Positions 52,473 through 61,500 of a DNA stretch of 64,000 nucleotides are shown piece after piece. Source of the stretch: DASSBR01 sp035708085 (GTDB taxonomy: Bacteria; Pseudomonadota; Gammaproteobacteria; Natronospirales; DASSBR01). The stretch spans positions 62,001 to 126,000 of the forward strand of contig DASSTE010000047.1 in assembly GCA_035708085.1 (NCBI GenBank), read 5' to 3'. The notes beneath the pieces were generated by a model. The model was not told where the DNA came from, did not search any database, and saw nothing but the letters and a program-made list of their open reading frames with translations. The number at the start of each line of letters is the position of its first letter. Position 1 is the stretch's first letter. A program made the position numbers and the translations under genes.

Positions 52473-53102
52473 ATGACTAAGGAAAGCGACATCAGCGCGG
52501 CAGACTTCATGCCCGCACAACGATCAATGAAGGCGCTGAAGACGGCTGCGGCCTCGTGCCGCGGCTGCGACCTTTACCGGGCTGCCACGCAAACCGTCTT
52601 TGGTGAAGGGCTCAAGCGCTCGCGGCTGATGCTGGTCGGCGAGATGCCCGGCGACAAGGAAGACCTCGCGGGCAGACCATTCGTCGGCCCCGCCGGACAG
52701 TTGCTCGATGAAGCGCTCAAGGAAGCCGGCATCGATCGCACCAACACCTATATCACAAACGTCGTCAAGCACTTCAAGTGGGAGCCGCGTGGACGGCGAC
52801 GGCTGCACAAGACGCCGAACCGGCGCGAGATCGGAGCGTGTCTGCCGTGGCTCGAAGCGGAAATCGCGCTCGTCAAACCGGAAGTCTTCGTTTGCCTCGG
52901 CGCGACGGCCGCCAAGGCTCTGCTGGGGCCGGACTTCCGCGTCTCCGACCAACACGGCCGATTCGTGACCTCCGACTGGGCCGACTTCACGTTGGCGACG
53001 GCTCATCCCTCGGCCGTACTCCGGATGCGCGATCACGAATCGCGCGAACGGGCGCGGCGGCAACTGACGGCGGATCTGGCAACGGTGGCGAAAGTCCTCT
53101 AG
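52473..53102 (+). CDS. udgX: UdgX-type uracil-DNA glycosylase/cross-linking protein
   Basis: 209 residues from the ATG at 52473, with GGAAGG upstream. Family 4/5 UDG fold: GEMPGDKEDLAGRPFVGPAG (motif A region) and TAHPSAVLR (motif B). The loop RGRRRLHKTP matches the KRRIH loop that defines UdgX; H112 aligns with the His that forms a covalent bond to uracil-derived abasic DNA in Mycobacterium UdgX. Fe-S ligand candidates are C29, C32, C123 and H100 (NVVKHFKWE). It is divergent from the second DnaE-like gene, and its stop shares CTAG with the stop of the GNAT gene. A TATACT (52441-52446) is a likely -10. Confidence 0.92.
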   Translation: MTKESDISAADFMPAQRSMKALKTAAASCRGCDLYRAATQTVFGEGLKRSRLMLVGEMPGDKEDLAGRPFVGPAGQLLDEALKEAGIDRTNTYITNVVKHFKWEPRGRRRLHKTPNRREIGACLPWLEAEIALVKPEVFVCLGATAAKALLGPDFRVSDQHGRFVTSDWADFTLATAHPSAVLRMRDHESRERARRQLTADLATVAKVL

Positions 53103-53623
53103 ACCAGATCCTTGACCAGCCATTCAAAGCGCAAATCATCGCGCCGCGGGATACCGAAGCGCTCCTGGCCGTACGGGAACGGGGCATGTTCGCCGGTGCG
53201 CCGATAGCCGCGCCGAACGTACCATGCGATCAGGTCTTCGCGCAGGTCGATGACGGTCATGCGCATTGCCTGCGACTGCCACAATGCTTGAGCCCGACAT
53301 TCTGCCTCGGTCAGCAGAGCCTTGCCGAGCCCGGCGCCCTGCATCTCGGGTCGCACCGCAAACATGCCGAAGTAGCACGCGTCGCCGCGCCTTTCAATAT
53401 GCGCGCACGCAACCGGTACGCCATCAGTCTCGGCCAGCAGCACGTAACTTTCCGGCTTGTCGATTGCATCCAGGATACCTTCACAATCGATGCGCTGACC
53501 ATCGAGGAAATCCGCCTCGGTAGTCCAACCCACGCGGCTGGCTTCGCCTCGATAGGCCGATTCGACCAATCTATGTATCGCCGCCACATCGGCCAGCTTC
53601 GCCTGGCGAAATAAAGGCTGCAT
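53099..53623 (-). CDS. GNAT family N-acetyltransferase
   Basis: 174 residues from the ATG at 53623 (the ORF stays open into the NUDIX gene, but MQPLFRQAKLADVAAIHRLV is the natural N-terminus). GNAT motif A is FAVRPEMQGAGLGKALLTEAE, shown here in part as VRPEMQGAGLGKALL, followed by WYVRRGYRRTGE. It transfers an acyl group from acyl-CoA to an unknown amine. The start codons of this gene and the divergent NUDIX gene almost touch, so their 5' control regions must overlap the other gene. Confidence 0.88.
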   Translation of the reverse strand: MQPLFRQAKLADVAAIHRLVESAYRGEASRVGWTTEADFLDGQRIDCEGILDAIDKPESYVLLAETDGVPVACAHIERRGDACYFGMFAVRPEMQGAGLGKALLTEAECRAQALWQSQAMRMTVIDLREDLIAWYVRRGYRRTGEHAPFPYGQERFGIPRRDDLRFEWLVKDLV

Positions 53624-53628
53624 ATAAT
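53623..53628 (+). promoter_or_regulatory. -10 box directly before the NUDIX start
   Basis: TATAAT (53623-53628) lies 7 nt before the ATG at 53636. Transcription would start at or next to the start codon, consistent with a leaderless mRNA. No strong -35 is visible. Confidence 0.45.
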
Positions 53629-53635
53629 GACCACG

Positions 53636-54166
53636 ATGAAATACTGTAATCAGTGCGGGCAACCGGTGACGCAGATCGTCCCGCCCGGCGACAACCGCCT
53701 CCGCTACGTCTGCACGGCATGCGAAACCGTACATTATCAAAATCCCAAGCTGGTGGTTGGCTGTGTCCCTGAATGGGAAGGCCGGATCCTGATTTGCCGG
53801 CGGGCGATCGAGCCGCGCTATGGCTACTGGACGCTACCGGCCGGTTTCATGGAAAACGCCGAGACGACAGCAGAAGCGGCGGCGCGGGAAACGCAGGAAG
53901 AAGCGCTTGCCGACGTACGGATACTCGAACCGCTGGCGATGGTAAACGTGCCCCGGATCAACCAGGTGCACCTGATGTATCGGGCCGAGATGACATCCGC
54001 CGACTTCGCTCCGGGGCCGGAAAGCCTCGAAGTCTCGCTGATTACTGAAGCGGAAGTACCGTGGAGCCGGATCGCGTTTCCGAGCGTACGCTTCACGCTT
54101 GAGAACTACTTTGCCGATCTTCGCACCGGCGGTCCCTTCCGGTTCCGGACTACCAGCATCTCCTGA
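53636..54166 (+). CDS. Zinc-ribbon NUDIX hydrolase
   Basis: 176 residues from the ATG at 53636; an ATG at 53627 is in frame but lies across the -10 box, and MKYCNQCGQPV is the family N-terminus. A zinc ribbon (CNQCG ... CTACE) is followed by a NUDIX domain with the box beginning AGFMENAETTAEAAARETQEE (split: AGFMENAETTAE, AARETQEEA). It hydrolyses a nucleoside diphosphate linked to a moiety X; NAD(H), ADP-ribose or ADP-sugars are possible. Confidence 0.9.
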   Translation: MKYCNQCGQPVTQIVPPGDNRLRYVCTACETVHYQNPKLVVGCVPEWEGRILICRRAIEPRYGYWTLPAGFMENAETTAEAAARETQEEALADVRILEPLAMVNVPRINQVHLMYRAEMTSADFAPGPESLEVSLITEAEVPWSRIAFPSVRFTLENYFADLRTGGPFRFRTTSIS

Positions 54167-54218
54167 TTACAACCTTCGGTTGTGGCAGAATTAGCGTATT
54201 TCCGAACCCGGAGCCACC

Positions 54219-54542
54219 ATGACCTTCGTCGTCACCGAAGACTGCATCAAGTGCAAATATACAGACTGCGTTGAAGTTTGCCCCGTGGATTGTTTCCACG
54301 AAGGCCCGAACTTTCTGGTCATCGATCCCGATGAATGCATCGATTGCACCCTGTGCGAGCCGGAGTGCCCGATCGATGCCATCGTCTCCGAAGACGACCT
54401 GCCCGAAGACCAGCAGCGTTTCCTCAAGATCAACGCGGAACTCGCCGCCGAATGGCCGGTAATCACCGAGCAGAAGGACCCGCCGCCGGACGCGAAGGAA
54501 TGGGAGGGCAAGCCAGGAAAACTGGCGATGCTGGAAAGATGA
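54219..54542 (+). CDS. fdxA: Seven-iron ferredoxin
   Basis: 107 residues. The N-terminal half binds a 3Fe-4S and a 4Fe-4S cluster through CIKCKYTDCVEVCPVDCF and CIDCTLCEPECP. The C-terminal tail (about 60-107) matches the Azotobacter FdI/FdxA type. It is a low-potential cytoplasmic electron carrier, often linked to stress defence. The 52-nt gap upstream holds the small hairpin ACAACC-TTC-GGTTGT (54169-54183), a possible end for the NUDIX transcript. Confidence 0.95.
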   Translation: MTFVVTEDCIKCKYTDCVEVCPVDCFHEGPNFLVIDPDECIDCTLCEPECPIDAIVSEDDLPEDQQRFLKINAELAAEWPVITEQKDPPPDAKEWEGKPGKLAMLER

Positions 54543-54543
54543 G

Positions 54544-54614
54544 AGTAGCTAGTGCTGAGTCGCGAGGACTGAGTAAAGATTTCTTCTCTTCACTTAGTCC
54601 TGGGCACAGCTACT
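54544..54614. repeat. Imperfect palindrome after fdxA, copy 2 of the CTGAGTCGC-type element
   Basis: Outer arms AGTAGCT-A-GTGC and GCACAGCTACT and inner arms AGGACTGAGT and ACTTAGTCCT can fold into one long hairpin between the convergent fdxA and xerD genes. Its left arm, GCTAGTGCTGAGTCGC then AGGACTGAGTAAAGA, matches the reverse complement of the right arm of the element at 1702-1761 with few differences. Confidence 0.7.
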
Positions 54615-54623
54615 AGCGACTTT

Positions 54624-55553
54624 TTATCCCCTCGGATGATGCTCCGCATGGACCTCCTGCAACCGCTGCTTGGCCACATGCGTATAAATCTGCGTCGTTG
54701 ACAGATCGCTGTGCCCCAGCAGCATCTGCACCACGCGCAGATCGGCGCCATGGTTCAACAGATGCGTCGCGAACGCGTGGCGTAACGTGTGCGGCGACAA
54801 ATCCTGCTTGATACGTGCCTTGTTCGCGTAGCGTTTGATCAGATGCCAGAACGCCTGGCGCGTCATGCATTCCGAACGTGACGTTGGAAACAGGTACGGT
54901 GTCTCACGGCCGTTCAAGATGTCGGGCCGCGCTTCCGCCAGATGGCGCTCGAGCCAAACGATCGCCTCCTCGCCCAGCGGAATCAGACGCTGCCGGTCGC
55001 CCTTGCCGGTGACCCGGACCGTGCCCTGCTGCAAATTGAGCTGTTCGCGCCGCAACGTCACCAGCTCCGACACACGCAGCCCGGTCGCATAGAGCAATTC
55101 CAGCATCGCGCGATCGCGCACGCCCAAGGGCTTGCGCGTATCCGGCGCGGCAAGCAGTGCCTCGACTTCCGCTTCGGTCATCGACTTGGGCAACGGGCGG
55201 CCCAGCTTGGGTCGTGCGATCGACGCGCTCGGATCCTCGGAATTGATGCCTTCGCGCACCAGATAGCGGTAAAACCGCCGGATCGTCGAAAGCTGACGGG
55301 CCGTTGAACGCGGGCTGCCGCCCTTCTCCGTCCGGTGCGCCAGGAATGCCTGCAGATCGGCCGTCGTCGCATGCTCCAGCGCGATCCCACGGCTCTCGAG
55401 CCACCGGCCCAGTGATACGAGATCCGTCCGATAAGCCATCAGCGTATTGGCGGATAGCCCGCGCTCCATCCAGGCAGTATCGAGGAAGCGCTCGACATAT
55501 CCGAAATCATCATTGGCCGCGGCATCGCGAACCCGCCCGGCATTAGCAACCAT
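54624..55553 (-). CDS. xerD: Site-specific tyrosine recombinase XerD
   Basis: 309 residues. N-terminal SAM-like core-binding domain (ERFLDTAWMERGLSANTLMA) and C-terminal catalytic domain with the complete set R160 (ATGLRVSEL), K184 (GKGDRQR), H255/R258 (HTLRHAFATH), H281 (LLGHSDL) and Y290 (TTQIYTHV). With XerC it resolves chromosome dimers at dif during division. Length fits XerD (298). It is chromosomal housekeeping rather than a phage integrase: no att-like repeats or phage genes are nearby. Confidence 0.95.
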   Translation of the reverse strand: MVANAGRVRDAAANDDFGYVERFLDTAWMERGLSANTLMAYRTDLVSLGRWLESRGIALEHATTADLQAFLAHRTEKGGSPRSTARQLSTIRRFYRYLVREGINSEDPSASIARPKLGRPLPKSMTEAEVEALLAAPDTRKPLGVRDRAMLELLYATGLRVSELVTLRREQLNLQQGTVRVTGKGDRQRLIPLGEEAIVWLERHLAEARPDILNGRETPYLFPTSRSECMTRQAFWHLIKRYANKARIKQDLSPHTLRHAFATHLLNHGADLRVVQMLLGHSDLSTTQIYTHVAKQRLQEVHAEHHPRG

Positions 55554-55654
55554 TATTCACTCCTCGTCGTTTAGAGCCCTTGTTTTTGTTGTCGTTCAAT
55601 CCGCTTACCTTTACTCTCTGCGAGTCAGCTTGACCGAGTTGCGGGGCGAGCGCC

Positions 55655-55682
55655 GTGACACCGTTCACAAAACCATTATGTT
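55655..55682 (+). promoter_or_regulatory. Possible promoter of the acyltransferase gene
   Basis: GTGACA (55655-55660) and TATGTT (55677-55682) are 16 nt apart in an AT-rich 154-nt intergenic region (55554-55707) that otherwise shows no gene. A TAAAGT 7 nt before the ATG is an alternative, leaderless-type -10. Confidence 0.4.
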
Positions 55683-55707
55683 AATTTAAAGCAATAAAGT
55701 TGTCACT

Positions 55708-56418
55708 ATGGGATTGAGGCTATGTCTGGCGCAAATTCGCCCATTTTTGGTAATCGCGACCGTCGCCGTACCCGCGGCGTTGATATCGATTTGCCTGCCG
55801 AAGCTGCGGCACCGCCGCGCGTTTGCACGTCGTGCGGCCCGAGTCGTTTTTACGCTTGCCGGTATGCCGTTAACGGTAGAACATCTCGACCGGCTGCCGC
55901 CGGGTCCTTGCGTTATCGTCGCCAACCATTCCAGTTACCTTGACGGCGTTGTTCTAATGGCCGCGCTCCCCCCGCGTTTCACGTTTTTGATCAAGGAGGA
56001 GATCAACGCCGTGCCGCTCGTCGGGCTATTGCTGCGACGGCTGGGTATGGCTTTCGTGTCACGAACTGATCCAAAAGCGGCAGCGGGCGCCGCGGCACGA
56101 TTGATCCGTGCTGCAAAAAAGGGCAATGCCATCGGCGTATTTCCGGAAGGCACGTTCCGGCGTGAACCGGGCCTTCGAAGCTTCCGCCTCGGCGCGTTTC
56201 TGGCCGCCGCGCGCACTGGTCTGCCTGTTGCACCGGTAACCATTCGCGGAACGCGCTACATCCTGCCCGCCGGCAATCGCTATCTGCAGGCCGGACCGAT
56301 ACGGGTGACGCTGCTTCCGGCCATCATGCCGGCAGCGCCCGATCGGCAGGCGGCGGAATTATTAAGAAAAACGGCTCGCCGCGCGATCCTGGATCACTGC
56401 GACGAGCCGGATGTCTGA
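55708..56418 (+). CDS. 1-acyl-sn-glycerol-3-phosphate acyltransferase family protein
   Basis: 236 residues, PlsC-like. One N-terminal membrane segment (about 10-30) is followed by the acyltransferase domain with the catalytic H74 and D79 in NHSSYLDG and the substrate motif FPEGT (145-149). It predicts acyl transfer from acyl-ACP or acyl-CoA to a lysophospholipid at the inner membrane. It has no SD and is a single gene, convergent with the TPR gene; the main PlsC may be elsewhere. Confidence 0.9.
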   Translation: MGLRLCLAQIRPFLVIATVAVPAALISICLPKLRHRRAFARRAARVVFTLAGMPLTVEHLDRLPPGPCVIVANHSSYLDGVVLMAALPPRFTFLIKEEINAVPLVGLLLRRLGMAFVSRTDPKAAAGAAARLIRAAKKGNAIGVFPEGTFRREPGLRSFRLGAFLAAARTGLPVAPVTIRGTRYILPAGNRYLQAGPIRVTLLPAIMPAAPDRQAAELLRKTARRAILDHCDEPDV

Positions 56419-56441
56419 AAAAGATCGGCTAGTCTGAAACG

Positions 56442-57689
56442 TCAGCTGGTTGACCTTAATCTGCGAATATAATCGAGCCACTGACGCGCCTGTGTCTTGC
56501 TTTCGTCGTAATGCTCTGCCTTGACGAACGCCGCCTTTGCCTGGTCGTATTTCTTATTCTGCATCAGCGCCTCGCCCTTATAGATATAAGCGTTCCCCGG
56601 CTTATCAAGACCGCCCTTGTTCAGGGCGTCCTCGGCCGCCTTCACTGTGCAATCCCAATCGGTCTGCACATAGCAAAGCTGCGCCTTCTTGAGATACAAC
56701 ATGCCATCCTTGGAGAGCTTCGCCGCCTTGTCGAGCGTATCAAGCGCCTTGTCGGTTTCCTGAGCTGACGTCCAGGCCGTCACCAGCAACCGAAGGTTGT
56801 CGATATTGGTCTTGACTTTATTATCCTTCATGCCTTTTGAAATCACCTCTCCGGCGTAGTAAGGCATGTCATGAGTAATCTCGAGGCGGGCCAGGTTAAG
56901 CAGATCGCCCTCGTCGTCGATCATTCCCTTGCTGTAGGCCAGCCGCATTACACTCAATGCTTCCTTTTCCTTGTCCTGCTGAAGATAGATGCCATACAGG
57001 TTGTGCCAGTATTCCGCCTTGTCCGGCCAGTATGAAATCATTTTCTTGAGCAGATCGACCGCCTCGTCAAAATTCTTGAGACGATAGTCGACGCCAACCA
57101 GCAACGTGTACCAGCCCTGTTGTGGCTCGTCAGACTCCGCTATTGCCTTTTTGGCATAGTAGCGGGCCTTCTTCAGATCCTTGACCTGATAATAGGCTTG
57201 CGCCGCGAGTATATAAGCATCGGCATCCGGCTTCTGCTGCGTTCTCTTTTCTTCCGCGAACCACTTTTCCAGAACGCCGATCGCATCTCGATATTGCTCC
57301 GTAGCCACGTAAAGCTGCGCGAGCGCCATCAATGCCTGGTGCTGTTGCTGGTCCGGCAGGGATTTCAGGTCGACCGCCTTTTGGAAGTACGGCAATGCCT
57401 TCTTGTATTCCTTTTGCTCAATGAAGACATAGGCGATCATGCGCTCGGTGAGCGCCAGCGCGTACGGCTTGTCCTTGACGTCATTCGCCAGATCCTGCAG
57501 ATCCGAGAGCGCCTCTGCGTACTTCTTGTCTTTCAGTTCTTTTTGCGCGTTTTGAAGCTTGGCAGCCGTGTACTGATCCAGCGCCTTGACGTTTCGGTCT
57601 TGACCGCTCTGCGCAGCCTGCGCCGGCGCATTCACGACTGCCAGCGCCAGTATGCCGGCAAGGGCCGCAGCAAAAAATGTCCTGTTCAT
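56442..57689 (-). CDS. Periplasmic TPR protein linked to TonB
   Basis: 415 residues. A signal peptide (MNRTFFAAALAGILALAVVNAPAQA) is followed by about nine TPR-like helix pairs across the whole mature part (e.g. ALPYFQKAVDLKSL, AYYQVKDLKKARYYAKKA, YIYKGEALMQNKKYDQAKAAF). Lys, Tyr and Gln are frequent, unlike the Ala/Arg-rich neighbours. The start is 3 nt from the tonB stop, so the two are an operon. TPR partners of TonB2-type systems are known in Vibrio and Shewanella; here it may assist this TonB. Confidence 0.87.
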   Translation of the reverse strand: MNRTFFAAALAGILALAVVNAPAQAAQSGQDRNVKALDQYTAAKLQNAQKELKDKKYAEALSDLQDLANDVKDKPYALALTERMIAYVFIEQKEYKKALPYFQKAVDLKSLPDQQQHQALMALAQLYVATEQYRDAIGVLEKWFAEEKRTQQKPDADAYILAAQAYYQVKDLKKARYYAKKAIAESDEPQQGWYTLLVGVDYRLKNFDEAVDLLKKMISYWPDKAEYWHNLYGIYLQQDKEKEALSVMRLAYSKGMIDDEGDLLNLARLEITHDMPYYAGEVISKGMKDNKVKTNIDNLRLLVTAWTSAQETDKALDTLDKAAKLSKDGMLYLKKAQLCYVQTDWDCTVKAAEDALNKGGLDKPGNAYIYKGEALMQNKKYDQAKAAFVKAEHYDESKTQARQWLDYIRRLRSTS

Positions 57690-57692
57690 AAA

Positions 57693-58343
57693 TTACCTGC
57701 GATTCTTTGGCAGCTGGAACGTGTACTTGAACGTGGCCCGGCTTGCGATCGGTTTGCCGTTCACGACCTTCGGCTTGAACTTGGATCGCAGCAGCGCATT
57801 GATCGCAGCCTTGTCGAAGACTCGACGCGGTTTGGAATCAATCACTTGCGGGTCGGTCGCGGAGCCGTCAGGCTGGATCGTAAACTCGAGCGTCACGTAG
57901 CCTTCGATATTACCGAACAGCGCCTTGGCCGGGTACTGCGGCTGGACAGGCACAATCGGAATGGCCTGGCCGTTTGCCGAAAGATTGCTGACGTTGTAGC
58001 CGCCTCCCTGGAGGAAGAGGCCGTTACCGCCGATAGTTGGAACGCCAATATTCGGAACATTGAACTTGACGAGCGTCCTCTGTACTTTCTGCTTGTGGGA
58101 CACCGTCACCTTCGGCTGAGTGGTCGGCACCTTCTGCGGTTTGGGCTTCTTCGGAATCCGGTGCTGCTTGCGCTGAACCTTTTCGATGTGCGGCGTCGAC
58201 ACGAACTTGGCCAACTGGATGGACCGCGCAGTCTGGGTCACCGTGCTGCCCCCGGAAATAAAGCCGCGCATGATCAAAAACAGGCAGCCGGCGATAATGA
58301 ACCCGATAATCAGCGCTGAAAAATATCGCATGGAATACTGCAT
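57693..58343 (-). CDS. tonB: TonB family energy transducer
   Basis: 216 residues. An N-terminal membrane anchor (about 6-27, YFSALIIGFIIAGCLFLIM) is followed by a Lys/Pro/Gln-rich periplasmic spacer and a C-terminal TonB domain (PVQPQYPAKALFGNIEGYVT, FTIQPDGSATDP, ALLRSKFKP). It passes proton-motive energy to outer-membrane receptors. The short size and tonB-TPR pairing resemble TonB2-type systems, but exbB and exbD are not adjacent. An ATG four codons later is an alternative start. Confidence 0.92.
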   Translation of the reverse strand: MQYSMRYFSALIIGFIIAGCLFLIMRGFISGGSTVTQTARSIQLAKFVSTPHIEKVQRKQHRIPKKPKPQKVPTTQPKVTVSHKQKVQRTLVKFNVPNIGVPTIGGNGLFLQGGGYNVSNLSANGQAIPIVPVQPQYPAKALFGNIEGYVTLEFTIQPDGSATDPQVIDSKPRRVFDKAAINALLRSKFKPKVVNGKPIASRATFKYTFQLPKNRR

Positions 58344-58386
58344 GGCTAACCTGACGTCTGCTTCGGCTTGAATGGAAATTCAGCAC

Positions 58387-58425
58387 GTTCACAGGGTAGC
58401 CCCTGTGAACAGCTTTGCGACTCTA
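58387..58425 (-). promoter_or_regulatory. tonB promoter with adjacent perfect palindrome
   Basis: On the minus strand an extended -10 (TGC-TAGAGT, hexamer at 58425-58420) precedes a perfect inverted repeat: GTTCACAGGG (58387-58396) and CCCTGTGAAC (58401-58410) around a 4-nt loop. The palindrome lies just after the predicted transcription start, 44 nt before the tonB ATG. It could be an operator or a leader hairpin. A second small repeat (CTTTGC/GCAAAG, 58413-58431) overlaps the -10. Confidence 0.5.
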
Positions 58426-58516
58426 GCAAAGAACCCTTGAAAAGAAAAGCATTAAAACCGGGCTGAACCTGATACATAATCTGCCGCCAGTTTCGGCGGA
58501 ACTTCCACGAATTATT

Positions 58517-61500
58517 TCACATGTTCCGCCGATATCGGCCACCGACTTCGTACAAAGCGCCCGAAATCTGGCCCAGCGAACAGACCTTGACGGTCTCCAT
58601 CAACTGGCCGAAAAGGTTGCCGCCGGTTCGCGCCGTCTGCTGCAAGGCTGCCAGTGCGCCCGGCGTCGTCTCCCGGTGCAGTTCGCGGAAGCGGTTGATG
58701 CCGGTGATCTGCGCCTGTTTCTCCGCCTCCGTGGAGCGAATGAGCGCCACTTCGCGCTCCGTTTCCTCGCCATCTTCGGGCAGGAACGTATTGACGCCGA
58801 TAATCGGCAGGCTGCCGTCGTGCTTGCGACGCTCGTAGATCAGGCTTTCTTCCTGGATCTTGCCGCGCTGGTACATGGTTTCCATTGCGCCGAGCACGCC
58901 GCCCCGCTCCGAAATCCGCTCGAACTCGCGATACACCGCCTCTTCGACCAGATCCGTCAGTTCCTGAATGATGAACGCACCCTGCAGCGGGTTTTCGTTC
59001 TTGTTGAGGCCCAGCTCCTTATTAATGATGAGCTGGATCGCCATCGCGCGGCGAACGGATTCTTCCGTCGGCGTGGTGATCGCCTCGTCGTAGGCATTGG
59101 TGTGCAGGCTGTTGCAGTTGTCATAGAGCGCGTACAGCGCCTGCAGCGTGGTGCGGATGTCGTTGAACTGGATTTCCTGCGCGTGCAGGCTGCGCCCGGA
59201 TGTCTGGATGTGATACTTCAGCATCTGGCTGCGGGCGTTGGCGCCGTAGCGTTCGCGCATTGCGCGCGCCCAGATGCGCCGCGCCACACGGCCGATCACA
59301 GCGTACTCCGGATCCATGCCATTGCTGAAGAAGAAGCTCAGGTTGGGCGCGAAATCATCAATCTTCATGCCACGCGCGAGGTAGTACTCGACGATCGTAA
59401 AGCCGTTGGCGAGAGTGAAGGCAAGCTGGCTGATCGGGTTCGCGCCGGCTTCCGCGATGTGGTAGCCGCTGATCGACACACTATAGAAGTTGCGCACACC
59501 GTGCTCGATGAAATGCGCCTGCACGTCGCCCATCATCCGGAGCGCAAAGTCGGTCGAGAAGATGCAGGTATTCTGTGCCTGGTCCTCTTTTAATATGTCG
59601 GCTTGCACGGTGCCGCGCACCTGCTTCAGCGTTTCTTCCTTGATGCGCCCGTAGGTTTCGGCGTCGACGAGCTGGTCGCCGCTGACGCCGATCGTACCGA
59701 GCCCGAAGCCATCGTGGCCTTCTGGCAGGTCTGCCTCGTACATTGGCGGCGTGCTGCCGTGATAAAGCTGCTGTATCTTCTTTTGCGCCTCGTCCCAGCC
59801 GCCGGTTTCGCGCAGGTGGCGTTCAACCTGCTGGTCGATGGCGGCGTTCATGTACATCGCCAGGATCATCGGCGCCGGGCCGTTGATCGTCATCGATACG
59901 GAGGTGTTGCGTGCGGCGAGGTCGAAGCCCGAGTACAGCTTCTTCATGTCGTCGACTGTTGCGATCGACACGCCCGAGTTGCCGATGCGGCCGTAGATAT
60001 CCGGTCGCTCGTCCGGATCTTCGCCATACAGCGTGACGGAGTCGAAAGCTGTAGACAGCCGCGTCGCCGGCAACCCCTGCGACAGGTAGTGAAAGCGTCG
60101 ATTGGTGCGCTCCGGCGTGCCTTCGCCGGCGAACTGCCGCGTCGGGTCTTCTGCCGCACGCCGATACGGATACACGCCGGCGGTGTATGGGTACGCGCCC
60201 GGCAGGTTTTCTTCCATCAGGAAGCGCAGGATGTCGCCCCAATCATGGAAACGGGGCGCGGCGATCTTGGGCACCTTCGTACCGGAGAGCGATTCGGTGT
60301 AGTTCTCGCCGGTAATTTCGCGGCCACGCACCTTGTATGAATACGTGTCCGCCTGGACCGCCGCCTTCAGCGCCGGCCAGTTGCGCAGTAGCTTGAGCGC
60401 GTCGGAACCCACCTCGTCGAGCGCGGCATTGTAGCGCTGCCGCAGCACGGTGACGGCATTGCCGTCCTCTCCGAGCGCGGCGGCGGGATCGTAACTCTGC
60501 AGCGGTTCCGGGAGCTTTGCGTCGTCGAGCGCCTTGAGCGCGTCGTAGTAGCTTTGCGCCAGCGATGCGGCTTCGGCCCGGGTATTGATGCCGCCGTGCG
60601 TGCCGCGTCCGGCCTCGGCGATTTCCGCCAGGTAGCGCTCGCGCGACGGCGGAATCAGCGCGCGCTTCTCGCGCTCCATTTCAGCCAGGTGTTCAGGCAC
60701 CCGCCACTTTTCCGCATCCAGCTTGAGTTTGACGACCAGCCGCCTGACCAGCGCCTGGAACAGGTGGTTCACGCCGGGATCGTTGAACTGGCTGGCGATC
60801 GTCGGATACACCGGAATGTCGGCTTCGTCGACATCGAAAGCAACGTGGTTGCGCCGCCACTGCTTCTTGATGTCGCGCAACGCATCTTCGGCACCACGCT
60901 TTTCGAACTTGTTGAGCGCGATCATGTCGGCGAAATCGAGCATGTCGATCTTTTCAAGTTGGCTGGCCGCGCCGTAGTCGCTGGTCATGACGTACATCGA
61001 GAAATCGACCAGGTCGACGACTTCGCTGTCGCTCTGGCCGATGCCGGCGGTTTCGAGCAGGATGAGGCCGTAGCCGGCGGCCTTCAGAAGATCGATCGTA
61101 TCGGTCAGGATTTCGCTGGTCGCGACGTGCGCTCGCCGGGTCGCAAGCGACCGCATATATATAGAGGAGTTGGTCAGGCTGTTCATGCGAATGCGATCGC
61201 CGAGCAGCGCGCCGCCGGTGCGCCGCCGGGTCGGGTCGACCGCCAGCACGGCGATGGCGAGGTCGGGAAAACTCGCCTTGAAGCGATTGAGCAGTTCGTC
61301 GGTGAGGCTGCTCTTGCCGGAGCCGCCGGTACCGGTCAGGCCGACCACCGGAGCGCGGCTTTCGCCCGCCCGCTTCGACCAGGCGGCGACCAGCGACGAG
61401 ACCTGCTTGTCGCCCGGTTTGGCGAGTTCAAGCATCGAGATGGTGCGGCCGACAACGGCCGGATTCTCGGGGCTGCATTCAGCGGGGTCGAAGTCCGGCT

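Noticed and set aside
54624..55553. Tyrosine recombinase as sign of an integrated element
   Set aside because: Sequence and length fit XerD; there are no phage or conjugation genes, no att-type direct repeats and no tRNA next to it.
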